DNA of 24,338 nt. It comes from Alphaproteobacteria bacterium (GTDB lineage: Bacteria > Pseudomonadota > Alphaproteobacteria > Sphingomonadales > SMXR01). The position numbers and the translations under genes are program-made. How positions within the stretch are numbered: the first letter of the stretch is position 1; every line of letters starts with the position of its first letter. Location of the stretch: positions 1 to 24,338 of the forward strand of contig SMXR01000066.1 in the NCBI GenBank assembly GCA_004356215.1, given 5' to 3'. Positions 1-8,034 of this stretch are shown piece after piece. The notes under the pieces are model-generated. The model worked only from the letters and a program-made list of their open reading frames with translations, had not been told where the DNA came from and did not search any database.

Positions 1-647
1 GCATGATCGCGGACGGGCGCATAACGCTTAAAGACAAACCCGTGACCAGCCCAGCTACTTTCATTGCCGGCACCGAGGAAATTAAGGTTGATGGCAAAGC
101 CATTGCCAGAAGCGAAAAAACCAGGCTCTGGATGTACCACAAGCCTAAGGGCCTGGTGACAACCCACAATGATCCCGGCGGGCGGCCAACGGTTTTTGAA
201 AACCTGCCCAAGGATATCCCACGGGTTATTTCAGTGGGGCGACTGGATATCAATACTGAAGGGGTGTTGTTGCTAACCAACGATGGCGGTTTGGCAAGGT
301 TTCTGGAACTCCCATCAAGCGGTATCAAAAGAAAATACCGGGTGCGCGTTCATGGAATTGTTAAAGAAGAAGACCTGAAAAAGCTGGCGGATGGGGTGAC
401 GGTTGGTGGGATAAATTATGGCCAGATCATTGCTAAACTTGAAAAGGTTCAGGGCAGCAATGCTTGGATTGTCATGGTTTTAACCGAGGGGAAAAACCGC
501 GAAATAAAAAATGTATTGGGCCATTTAGGCCTTCGGGTTACGCGCCTTATTCGAACGCAATTTGGGCCTTTTTCCTTAAGAAAATCAAAACCAAATGAAA
601 TTATAGAAATATCCAGTAAGCAAATTCAAAAACTGTGGAGCCCGTAG
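1..647 (+). CDS. rluB: RluB/RsuA-family rRNA pseudouridine synthase, 5'-truncated
   Basis: This enzyme isomerises a uridine in rRNA to pseudouridine; by family resemblance the target is 23S rRNA U2605 (RluB), although RsuA, RluE and RluF look alike. The reading frame runs in from before base 1, so the ATG at 3 is probably internal. The first residues resemble the end of an S4 RNA-binding domain, whose beginning is missing. The catalytic signature GRLDINTEGVLLLTNDG is present (residues 79-95 counting from base 3), with the catalytic Asp at 82 in that numbering. Further blocks, MYHKPKGLVTT and EGKNREIKNVLGHLGL, are typical of the family. The stop at 645-647 lies 3 bases before rsmD, so the two are surely co-transcribed. 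Which paralogue this is stays uncertain; the family is secure. Confidence 0.85.
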   Translation, partial: MIADGRITLKDKPVTSPATFIAGTEEIKVDGKAIARSEKTRLWMYHKPKGLVTTHNDPGGRPTVFENLPKDIPRVISVGRLDINTEGVLLLTNDGGLARFLELPSSGIKRKYRVRVHGIVKEEDLKKLADGVTVGGINYGQIIAKLEKVQGSNAWIVMVLTEGKNREIKNVLGHLGLRVTRLIRTQFGPFSLRKSKPNEIIEISSKQIQKLWSP

Positions 648-650
648 CCT

Positions 651-1199
651 ATGCGAATCATTGCTGGCGAATTCAGGGGAAGACACTTGTTGGCGCCCAA
701 GGATAAAACCATCCGGCCGACCACCGACCGATTGCGTGAAAGCATCTTTAATGCTCTGACAAGCCAATTGGGCACCTTTGAGGGCCTTCAGGTTGCCGAT
801 ATTTTCGCTGGCACCGGGGCGTTTGCCCTGGAAAGTCTGTCGCGCGGGGCATCGCGGGCCATTCTGGTGGAAAAACATTTTGAATCGCTTAAATTACTGC
901 GACAAAATATTGCCCTGCTTGGGGTTGAGAAGAAAGCAGAAATTATAACTGCAGACGCCCGCAACCTGCCCCGGAGAGGGGGCGGTTTTGATTTGATTTT
1001 CATGGATCCACCGTATGGCCAGGGTCTGGCCTTGCCGACTTTAGACAGTTTGCTGGCCAGTGGCTGGGTCGTTCCAGCCACGCTGGTTGTGGTGGAACGG
1101 GCGAGAAAAGATATCTTTGAGTTGCCGGGAAGTCTTGAAGAAATAAAATCGATCAAACAGGGAAAGCGTGTGGCGCAGTTTTTAACTGTAAAAGCCTGA
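651..1199 (+). CDS. rsmD: 16S rRNA (guanine(966)-N2)-methyltransferase RsmD
   Basis: RsmD uses S-adenosylmethionine to methylate N2 of G966 in 16S rRNA on the assembling small subunit. The 182-residue product has the usual family length. It opens with the hallmark MRIIAGEFRGR. The SAM-binding motif I is seen as ADIFAGTGAFALESLSRGA, and the catalytic motif IV is DPPY in FDLIFMDPPYGQG, matching the (D/N)PPY of amino-group methylases. It begins 3 bases after the rluB-like gene and has no separate promoter, so the pair forms an rRNA-modification unit. It converges on mutL, with only 3 bases between the two stops and no recognisable terminator. Confidence 0.95.
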   Translation: MRIIAGEFRGRHLLAPKDKTIRPTTDRLRESIFNALTSQLGTFEGLQVADIFAGTGAFALESLSRGASRAILVEKHFESLKLLRQNIALLGVEKKAEIITADARNLPRRGGGFDLIFMDPPYGQGLALPTLDSLLASGWVVPATLVVVERARKDIFELPGSLEEIKSIKQGKRVAQFLTVKA

Positions 1200-1202
1200 G
1201 CC

Positions 1203-2990
1203 TTACCGCCGGCCAAAAAGCCGTTCAATGTCTGATAGTTTCAATTCCACGTAGGTTGGCCGACCATGATTGCATTGGCCCGAATGGGGGGTGGATTCCA
1301 TTTCTCGCAACAGTGCATTCATTTCATCGCGGTTTAGGCGGCGACCCGCCCGGACACTGCCGTGACAGGCCATGGTGGAACAGACATCCTGTAGTTTTTC
1401 TTTCAGGCTAAGGTTTTCATCCATGGCTTCCAGGTCATCGGAAATGTCCTGAATCAAGCCCTTGATATCAACCTCACCCAAAAGCGCCGGGGTTTCACGG
1501 ACGACAACAGCGCCCTCGCCAAAGGGCTCGATTACCAACCCGAGTTCCGCCAACTCTTCGGCCCGATTAATCAATTTTTCGACAGCAGGGCCGTCCAATT
1601 CAACCACTTCCGGGATCAAAAGGCCCTGGCGTTCAGCGCCGTGCTGGGCCAACATTTTTTTCATTTTTTCATAAACCAGGCGCTCATGGGCAGCGTGTTG
1701 ATCAACCACAACAAGGCCATCTTGGGTTTGCGCGACAATATAGGTTTCATGCAGCTGGGCGCGAGCGGCGCCTAGGGGAAATTTTTGTAAATTCTGGTCG
1801 CCTTCGGACTCTTCAACCCGCCCTGCCGGGGTCAGATAATCCTCTGCCCCAGAGCCGCTGGAGAATAGGGGTTCTTGCAGGCCGGAAAGCCTGGGTGGAA
1901 TTGCTTTTTGCCCTTCACCCGACCCCGGTGGATAAAACCTTGGTTGGCTTTTTTCCAAAACCTGGTCAGCAACGGTGGTGGAGGCCTTGTGACCAGCGGT
2001 CTCAAGGGCGTGACGAAGCGAAGACACAATTAACCCGCGGACCAACGCGGCATCGCGAAACCGCACTTCGGCCTTTGTCGGGTGTACATTAACATCCAAA
2101 AAACCATCAGGGACTTCTAGAAACAACGCCAAAACCGGATGGCGATTGCGCGCTAGATAATCCATATAGGCGCCGCGCACCGCCCCCAGCAACAAACGAT
2201 CCTGGACCGGGCGGCCATTAACAAAAAGAAACTGGTGCTGGGCATTGCCGCGATTAAATGTCGGCACCCCGGCAAAACCCTGCATCACGTGCCCTTCCCT
2301 ATCTGCCCGGACAGTGACTGCGTTCTTGATAAAATCTTCTCCGAGGATGGCGCCCAAACGCTGCAAAAGTATATCAACCCCATCGCCTTTAAGGGCATTA
2401 ACCTGAAAAAGCGTGCGGCCTTCGCTTTTAAGAGTGAAGCCAATCTTAGGGAACGCCATTGCCAGGCGCTTTAAGGCGGCCTGGGTGCGGCCCACTTCGG
2501 TGCGATCGGTTTTTAGGAATTTTAGCCGTGCCGGTATCGAATAAAAAAGATCCCGAACCTCTACCCTGGTGCCGACCCCAAGCGAAGCCGGTTTGGGTTC
2601 GGGTAATTTTCCAGCCACAACCCGGATGGTCCATGCCTCTTCCCCGGCTTTGTCCCGGCTGGTGATTTGAAACCGGCTGACCGAGGCAATTGAAGGCAAG
2701 GCCTCGCCCCGAAATCCCAAGGTAGAAATGTGGTCAAGAGTGTCCCCTAGTAATTTTGAGGTGGCATGGCGTTCCAGACTTAAAACCAAATCTTCGCGGG
2801 GCATGCCCGAGCCATTATCTGTGACAATAATGGAGGATTTGCCGCCCGCCTCTATTTCGATATCAATCTGGGTGGCGCCAGCGTCAATGGCGTTTTCAAC
2901 CAGCTCTTTCACAACATTGGCAGGGCGTTCAATTACTTCACCAGCGGCAATCTGGTTTACCAGCTTTTCCGGAAGTTTTTTGATTGCCAC
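1203..2990 (-). CDS. mutL: DNA mismatch repair protein MutL (endonuclease type)
   Basis: MutL links mismatch recognition by MutS to strand removal. The N-terminal GHKL ATPase shows ELVENAIDAGA (residues 29-39), DNGSGM (58-63) and GFRGEAL (92-98). A variable linker follows around residues 340-410. The C-terminal domain carries DQHAAHERLVYE at 430-441, which fits the nickase motif DQHA-x2-E-x4-E. The companion metal-site motifs are ACHGSVRAG (Cys542, His543) and CNHGRP (573-578). This is therefore an endonuclease-active MutL, as in bacteria lacking MutH, and not the E. coli type. The start is a GTG at 2990 with a good ribosome-binding site. Length is 595 residues, normal for the family. It is the last gene of the leftward block. 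Confidence 0.96.
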   Translation of the reverse strand: MAIKKLPEKLVNQIAAGEVIERPANVVKELVENAIDAGATQIDIEIEAGGKSSIIVTDNGSGMPREDLVLSLERHATSKLLGDTLDHISTLGFRGEALPSIASVSRFQITSRDKAGEEAWTIRVVAGKLPEPKPASLGVGTRVEVRDLFYSIPARLKFLKTDRTEVGRTQAALKRLAMAFPKIGFTLKSEGRTLFQVNALKGDGVDILLQRLGAILGEDFIKNAVTVRADREGHVMQGFAGVPTFNRGNAQHQFLFVNGRPVQDRLLLGAVRGAYMDYLARNRHPVLALFLEVPDGFLDVNVHPTKAEVRFRDAALVRGLIVSSLRHALETAGHKASTTVADQVLEKSQPRFYPPGSGEGQKAIPPRLSGLQEPLFSSGSGAEDYLTPAGRVEESEGDQNLQKFPLGAARAQLHETYIVAQTQDGLVVVDQHAAHERLVYEKMKKMLAQHGAERQGLLIPEVVELDGPAVEKLINRAEELAELGLVIEPFGEGAVVVRETPALLGEVDIKGLIQDISDDLEAMDENLSLKEKLQDVCSTMACHGSVRAGRRLNRDEMNALLREMESTPHSGQCNHGRPTYVELKLSDIERLFGRR

Positions 2991-2998
2991 AGCGTTTG

Positions 2999-3007
2999 CT
3001 CCACCTC
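2999..3007 (-). promoter_or_regulatory. Ribosome-binding site for mutL
   Basis: On the minus strand the sequence GAGGTGGAG ends 8 bases before the GTG at 2990. It supports the non-ATG start, which also coincides with the conserved beginning of MutL proteins. Confidence 0.7.
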
Positions 3008-3073
3008 AATACCAAGAGTCTTGGAAGATAACATAAATGGGAATTTTGGCTACGCCCTTTTTAGGTGGGAAAT

Positions 3074-3544
3074 TTAGCCTTCGCTGTCCTCTTCTTCGGA
3101 ACTGAAATGGTCTATGGTTGAACCATCTGGCCCACCCTCACGCTCTTCAATAGTAACGATATCTTCAAGCAATGTTCCTTTTTCAACCACCTCGGTTCCA
3201 TCACTAACGTTTGAGCGAATATCCGCCAGAGCTTGGGCTTCGATAGAGCGCAGAAGAGCTTGTTCCGCAGCTGAAACCTGGGGGGTAACATCCGGGTTAT
3301 CCGGGAAAAGAGCCCGCAGGGTTTCAACCGATGAGGCTAAATTCTGGGGTCTTGCCTCACCGGGCTCAGGCGGCGTCAGGGTATATTCCGGGGGTATTAT
3401 CAGGGGCGGTCTGGTGACTACGGCGAATTCATCCGGTGAATTTTTTTCCATCCCGGATATTGTTCTGAGAGTTCCACAGGCCCCTAAAGCGAGCAGGGGG
3501 ATAAGGAAAAAAATTGAAATTACCGTTCTGATTCTGCCAATCAT
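3074..3544 (-). CDS. bamF: BamF-type DUF3035 lipoprotein
   Basis: This is a 156-residue predicted lipoprotein. The signal sequence is hydrophobic and ends in the lipobox LGAC, with the lipidated Cys at 23. The body contains GMEKNSPDEFAVVTRPPLI and a proline-rich IPPEYTLTPPEPG stretch, the hallmark of DUF3035. That family is known in alphaproteobacteria as BamF, an accessory lipoprotein of the outer-membrane beta-barrel assembly complex. The C-terminal third is acidic and low in complexity. The ATG at 3544 is preceded by GAGGA. It sits 46 bases after lspA, whose product would process it. The family call is strong; the Bam role is taken from the family. Confidence 0.82.
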   Translation of the reverse strand: MIGRIRTVISIFFLIPLLALGACGTLRTISGMEKNSPDEFAVVTRPPLIIPPEYTLTPPEPGEARPQNLASSVETLRALFPDNPDVTPQVSAAEQALLRSIEAQALADIRSNVSDGTEVVEKGTLLEDIVTIEEREGGPDGSTIDHFSSEEEDSEG

Positions 3545-3590
3545 TATGTGTCCTCAGGTGAAAATCCGGGGTCGCTCATTTGGAGTGCCC

Positions 3591-4067
3591 TTATGTATTC
3601 TTTTTTTGTGACAAGAGCAAGGCATCCCATAAAAGAAGAATTACCCCAACTGTAATAGCCGCATCAGCAATATTAAAAATATAAAAAGACCAGTCGCCGA
3701 TGAAAAAATGTAAAAAATCTGCGACTGCGGCATACTCCAACCGGTCCCAAATATTCCCAACCGCCCCGCCAAGAATAAGACCCAAACCAATATTGAGAAT
3801 TTTCTCCTTTGCGCGAAAAAGCCAAACACCAATAAAGATCGAAATTGCCACGGTCAAAGCAATCAAAAAATAACGTCCGCCATCACCATCAACCTGAAAC
3901 ATGCCAAGGGAAATACCGCGGTTCCAGACCAGCGTCAGGTCTAAAAAAGGCAGGAGATCTACTGGACTTTTATGGGCCAGATCATAAACATCTACCACCC
4001 ACCACTTACTTAAGCGGTCAGCCACAAAAACCGAGCCGGCAAGGATAAAGCCAAAATGTTTTATCAT
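3591..4067 (-). CDS. lspA: Lipoprotein signal peptidase LspA
   Basis: LspA (signal peptidase II) is an inner-membrane aspartic protease that removes signal peptides from diacylglyceryl-prolipoproteins. The 158-residue product has four hydrophobic segments. The two catalytic aspartates fit D117 (in VADFLH) and D135 (in FNIADAAITVG). The conserved block GGAVGNIWDRL lies at 100-110, and an early ADRLSK contains D17. The NRGISLGMF loop at 49-57 is a slight variant of the usual NxGxxFG. The ATG overlaps the ileS stop as ATGA (4067-4064), a translational-coupling arrangement. The ileS-lspA pairing is classical in proteobacteria. Confidence 0.95.
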   Translation of the reverse strand: MIKHFGFILAGSVFVADRLSKWWVVDVYDLAHKSPVDLLPFLDLTLVWNRGISLGMFQVDGDGGRYFLIALTVAISIFIGVWLFRAKEKILNIGLGLILGGAVGNIWDRLEYAAVADFLHFFIGDWSFYIFNIADAAITVGVILLLWDALLLSQKKNT

Positions 4068-6904
4068 GAATCATCCTCATTGACGGGAAGGCCTGCGACA
4101 ACACCAGAACAACGGTTGCAAATATCTTTTTCCGGGTCATTCTCAATGACCTCTGGCAAAACCCTCCAGCACCGGGCACATTTGCCGCCCCTGGCTTTCA
4201 GTGTTTCAACCCCAACGTTGGGGATATCTTCCAGCTTAAAGGCTTTAGCGGGGGCTTTTTTATTAAGGATTTCAGCCCCCGAAGTGATGGCAATTTCAGC
4301 AAAATCAATCCCGGTCAACGCGGCTTCAAAAGCAGGGTCTTTTAAATAAACCCGGATGCTGGCTTCAAGGCTGGAGCCAATGGTCTTTTGCTGGCGATCA
4401 AGCTCAAGCGCGCCGGTGGCCACCCGCCGGATTCTTCGGATAATCCGCCAGCGGTCAGCTAATTCCTGGTTTTGCCAGGTTTTGGGAATATCGGGAAATT
4501 GGCGCATATGAATACTATCACTATCAGGATAGCGGGTTTGCCAAACTTCTTCAGCGGTGAAAACAAGGAACGGGGCAAACCAGGCGGTTAAACAATCAAA
4601 CAGGTGGTTAAGAACGCTTCTGGCAGCGCGACGGCGCTTGGAATTTTTTGCATCACAATAAAAACTATCCTTGCGGATATCAAAATAGAATGACGAAAGA
4701 TCCAGAATGCAGAAATTATAAAGTGCCTGAAAGATTGTATTAAAGTCATAATCCAGGACTTTTTGCCGGATCAGAATATCAAGCTCTGCCAGCTGGTTTA
4801 AAACCCAGCGCTCAAGCTCTGGCATTTCTTCTATCTGCAATGTTTCAGCCTGATCAAAATCGTTAAGATTTCCTAAAAGAAAACGGAAGGTGTTCCTGAT
4901 TTTCCGATAAGAATCCACTTGGCCCTGGAGAATTTGCTGGCCGATCCGGACATCTTCAAAATAATCGGTCGAAACCACCCAGAGACGCAAAATATCAGCA
5001 CCATACTGGTCCATTATTTTTTGCGGTGCGACCCCGGTGCCTGCTGATTTAGACATTTTGCGGCCCTCACTGTCGAGCACAAAACCATGGGTCATCACTT
5101 CCTTGTAGGGCGCTTCACCCCGGGTTGCACAGGATTCGATCAAGCTTGACTGAAACCAGCCCCGGTGCTGATCGGTGCCCTCTATATAAAGGTCGGCCTT
5201 TTGCCCCAAGTCCTTGCGGACTTCAGTGACAAAAGCATGAGTTGACCCGGAATCAAACCAGACATCCAGAATATCGGTGCATTGCTCGTAATCATCAATT
5301 TTGTATTTTTCGCCCAAAAAGTCTTGAGGGTCATTGATAAACCAGGCATCAGCGCCTTTGGCTTTCACTCCGGCAAGGATTCTTTCATTGACCCCGTCAT
5401 CGTTCAGAATTTCACCGGTTTTTTTATTGGTAAAAACGGTGATGGGGACCCCCCAGGCACGCTGGCGGGAGATCACCCAATCAGGTTTGCTTTCGACCAT
5501 TGCCTTGATGCGGTTTTTGCTTCGTTCCGGCACCCAGCGAACATCTTCGATAGCTGCTAGCGCCTTATCCTTCAGGCCATCTTTCGACATGCTGATGAAC
5601 CATTGCGGGGTATTGCGGAAAATAAGCGGCGCCTTCGAGCGCCAGGAATGGGGATAGCTGTGGGTTAATTTTCCGCTGTGAATTAATGCACCCGCCTCAG
5701 CCAACAGATCACAGACTTTATCAGCGACCTTATAAACATGTTCGCCGGCAACCAGCGGAACCTGGTCATAAAAACGGCCATCACCTGCAACGGTTAAAGG
5801 AATGTCCTTATAACCGGCCTTGAGCCAGGCTTCAAAATCTTCAGCGCCGTGTCCGGGGGCGGTATGGACAAACCCTGTCCCCTGTTCGGTTGTGACGTGG
5901 CCGGCCGGAAATAGCGGCACATCAAAATCATACCCTTTCCCACGCCATGGGTGAGCACAAATGGTTCCTTGAAGATCAGAACTATAAAGAGGATCGTCCT
6001 TTACTAAATCTATGAATTCTTCAACTCCAACATCTAGAGCAAATTGTTCTAATAATTCGGTGGCAACAACAAAAGTTTCATTTACTTTTGCTAGTGACCA
6101 TTCAGCTACCTTTTTAACATCAATAATTGAATACCTAATATCCCTGCCGTAGGAAATTCCCCTATTACCGGGGATTGTCCAAGGGGTTGTCGTCCAAATT
6201 ATTATACTGTCGCCGGATTTAAGGAGATTGTGGGTGTATTTTATTATTGGAAAACGGACCCAAATCTGTGTCGATGTGTGATCGTGGTATTCGACTTCCG
6301 CCTCGGCCAGTGCGGTTTTTTCAACCGGCGACCACATCACCGGTTTTGACCCCTGATAAAGGCTGCCCGCTTTGGCAAATTTCAAAAGCTCGTTAACAAT
6401 CAGGGCCTCGGCCTCGAAAGCCATAGTTGTGTAGGGATTGTCCCAGTCACCCAAAATGCCCAGGCGCTTGAATTGTTCTTTTTGTACCTCAATCCAGTGG
6501 GCAGCAAAATCACGGCATTCCTGGCGAAATTCCTGCGCCGGGATCTCGTCTTTGTTTTTGCCTTTTTTTCGGTATTTTTCTTCGATCTTCCATTCAATCG
6601 GCAGACCATGACAATCCCAACCGGGAACGTAAGGAGCATCATAGCCGGTCATCTGGCGGGACCGGACAATAACATCTTTCAAAACCTTGTTCATGACATG
6701 GCCAATGTGGATATCACCATTGGCATATGGCGGGCCATCATGAAGAATGTACTTTTCCCGCCCCTTAGAGGATTTGCGCAAAGCCTTATAGAGGTTTTGT
6801 TTTTCCCAGACAGCCTGTTGTTTCGGCTCTCGGTTAGGCAAATTGCCTTTCATCGGAAAATCCGTTTTGGGAAGAAAAATGGTATGTCGGTAATCATTGG
6901 ACAT
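4064..6904 (-). CDS. ileS: Isoleucyl-tRNA synthetase
   Basis: IleS attaches isoleucine to tRNA-Ile and hydrolyses mischarged valine. I place the start at the ATG at 6904 (946 residues). It gives the typical beginning MSNDYRHTIFLPKTDFPMKG and has AGGAG 12 bases upstream. The frame is open to 7006, but the extra 34 residues look non-coding and fall in a hairpin-rich spacer. The HIGH motif is at 66-69, and the editing (CP1) domain carries WTTTPWTIPGN. KMSKS is at 616-620. A C-terminal zinc site has Cys909, 912, 929 and 932, as in bacterial-type IleS1. Bases about 6001-6120, inside the editing domain, are unusually AT-rich. The gene sits between ribF and lspA, the standard order. Confidence 0.96.
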   Translation of the reverse strand: MSNDYRHTIFLPKTDFPMKGNLPNREPKQQAVWEKQNLYKALRKSSKGREKYILHDGPPYANGDIHIGHVMNKVLKDVIVRSRQMTGYDAPYVPGWDCHGLPIEWKIEEKYRKKGKNKDEIPAQEFRQECRDFAAHWIEVQKEQFKRLGILGDWDNPYTTMAFEAEALIVNELLKFAKAGSLYQGSKPVMWSPVEKTALAEAEVEYHDHTSTQIWVRFPIIKYTHNLLKSGDSIIIWTTTPWTIPGNRGISYGRDIRYSIIDVKKVAEWSLAKVNETFVVATELLEQFALDVGVEEFIDLVKDDPLYSSDLQGTICAHPWRGKGYDFDVPLFPAGHVTTEQGTGFVHTAPGHGAEDFEAWLKAGYKDIPLTVAGDGRFYDQVPLVAGEHVYKVADKVCDLLAEAGALIHSGKLTHSYPHSWRSKAPLIFRNTPQWFISMSKDGLKDKALAAIEDVRWVPERSKNRIKAMVESKPDWVISRQRAWGVPITVFTNKKTGEILNDDGVNERILAGVKAKGADAWFINDPQDFLGEKYKIDDYEQCTDILDVWFDSGSTHAFVTEVRKDLGQKADLYIEGTDQHRGWFQSSLIESCATRGEAPYKEVMTHGFVLDSEGRKMSKSAGTGVAPQKIMDQYGADILRLWVVSTDYFEDVRIGQQILQGQVDSYRKIRNTFRFLLGNLNDFDQAETLQIEEMPELERWVLNQLAELDILIRQKVLDYDFNTIFQALYNFCILDLSSFYFDIRKDSFYCDAKNSKRRRAARSVLNHLFDCLTAWFAPFLVFTAEEVWQTRYPDSDSIHMRQFPDIPKTWQNQELADRWRIIRRIRRVATGALELDRQQKTIGSSLEASIRVYLKDPAFEAALTGIDFAEIAITSGAEILNKKAPAKAFKLEDIPNVGVETLKARGGKCARCWRVLPEVIENDPEKDICNRCSGVVAGLPVNEDDS

Positions 6905-7011
6905 ACGAATGTCTGGCTCCTGGTATAAATCTTTTAAAACTTGGGGTTTTCCCCGTTTTCGGGTGTGCTTGTAACAAGCACATCTTCCCCTGTCGAGGGG
7001 AAACACTCGCT
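6905..7011 (-). other. Hairpin-rich ribF-ileS spacer / ileS leader
   Basis: Four short inverted repeats lie within about 60 bases. They are GTGCTTG-TAA-CAAGCAC (6965-6981), TTCCCC-6-GGGGAA (6984-7001), CCCG-TTTT-CGGG (6952-6963) and GGGG-TTTT-CCCC (6943-6954). The last two share bases 6952-6954, so they cannot both form. None is followed by a clear U-run in the transcribed direction, so this is not a standard terminator. The spacer may be a structured leader, or an mRNA processing or stability element. I do not recognise it as a named riboswitch. Confidence 0.45.
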
Positions 7012-8034
7012 TTAGGAAACCGGTTTTGGATGCTCCTTAAGATAATTTTCCAGTGTTGGGGGACTGAGCCGGTTATGGGCATTTTCAGGGTCGTTTAAAA
7101 GAATCTGGGACGATTTACAATCACGGGCTATTTGGGCCTTCAGGGCCTCAAGATTTTCAAATTCCTGCTCTGGCCGGATCCCGCCGATAAAATGCAGGCG
7201 GATATGGCGGCCATAATGCTCGCCATCAAAATCAAACAGGTGAGCCTCCAATATAAGCTTTTCTTCACCAAAGGTTGGCCGTACTCCGATGTTGGCGACG
7301 CCGTCAATCAAGGCATCTCCGGCACCCTCAACCATTGCGCGGACGGCATAAACACCGTACCCGGGCACAATAGAATCCTGAATTTCGATATTAGCAGTGG
7401 GAAAACCAATTTTCCGACCCCTTTTTTCACCGTCCATTATTTTGCCGTTAATGGTCCACCAATGTCCCAGGAAAGCGGCCGCCTTTCGCGGCTTCCGGTC
7501 TTTAAGAGCAGCCCGGACCAGGGTTGATGAATAGGGCTGGCCCGCAGCGCCTTCGATGCCGATCGGGACCGGTGGAATTTCAATAACACCAAAATTAAAT
7601 TTTTCACCAAGCTCCTTTAAAACACCTACATCGCCGGCGCGGCCTTTGCCAAAACGGTAATCATAGCCCACCACAACATGGGAAATGTCTAGCCCATTTT
7701 TTAAAATATTTCCGGCAAAAGTTTCCGGGGCCTGGTTGGAAAGTGCCGCATCAAAATGAAGCACCACTGCAATATCAACCCCAAATGTCTCCAATAAGGC
7801 CAGCCGCTCGCGAAAGGGGGTCAGTCGGAACGGCTCAGCATCAGGATTAAAAAAAGACCGCGGGTGGGGTTCGGTCATGATGACCATCAATGGTTTTTTT
7901 AACTTTCGGGCTAAACGCCCGGCCTCACCGACAACAACCTGATGGCCCCGGTGAAACCCGTCAAAGTTTCCAAGAACCCCAACGGCACCCTTCCCAGCCC
8001 TGGGAATGTCATCAATATGGCGAATTATTTCCAT
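7012..8034 (-). CDS. ribF: Bifunctional riboflavin kinase / FAD synthetase RibF
   Basis: RibF phosphorylates riboflavin to FMN and adenylylates FMN to FAD in the cytoplasm. The N-terminal nucleotidyltransferase half has GNFDGFHRGH (22-31), GYDYRFGKGRAGD (123-135) and SSTLVR (169-174). The C-terminal flavokinase half has GRKIGFPTAN (206-215), then the GVYAV and GVANIGVRPTFG strands. Length is 340 residues, slightly above the usual 305-330, with a tail after residue 310 that may be lineage-specific. The start overlaps the end of the upstream HAD gene by 10 bases, implying coupled translation. No FMN riboswitch is visible, as expected inside an operon. Confidence 0.95.
   Translation of the reverse strand: MEIIRHIDDIPRAGKGAVGVLGNFDGFHRGHQVVVGEAGRLARKLKKPLMVIMTEPHPRSFFNPDAEPFRLTPFRERLALLETFGVDIAVVLHFDAALSNQAPETFAGNILKNGLDISHVVVGYDYRFGKGRAGDVGVLKELGEKFNFGVIEIPPVPIGIEGAAGQPYSSTLVRAALKDRKPRKAAAFLGHWWTINGKIMDGEKRGRKIGFPTANIEIQDSIVPGYGVYAVRAMVEGAGDALIDGVANIGVRPTFGEEKLILEAHLFDFDGEHYGRHIRLHFIGGIRPEQEFENLEALKAQIARDCKSSQILLNDPENAHNRLSPPTLENYLKEHPKPVS

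Noticed and set aside
3114..3611. A 165-codon open frame on the plus strand
   Set aside because: It is antisense to the BamF-like lipoprotein, which has a clear lipobox and ribosome-binding site.
6473..6928. A 151-codon open frame on the plus strand
   Set aside because: It is antisense to ileS, whose HIGH motif and N-terminus are unambiguous there. It is a shadow of that coding sequence.
6905..7011. T-box or other named riboswitch before ileS
   Set aside because: T-boxes are essentially absent from proteobacteria, and I see no specifier or T-box sequence. The hairpins are reported only as unexplained structure.
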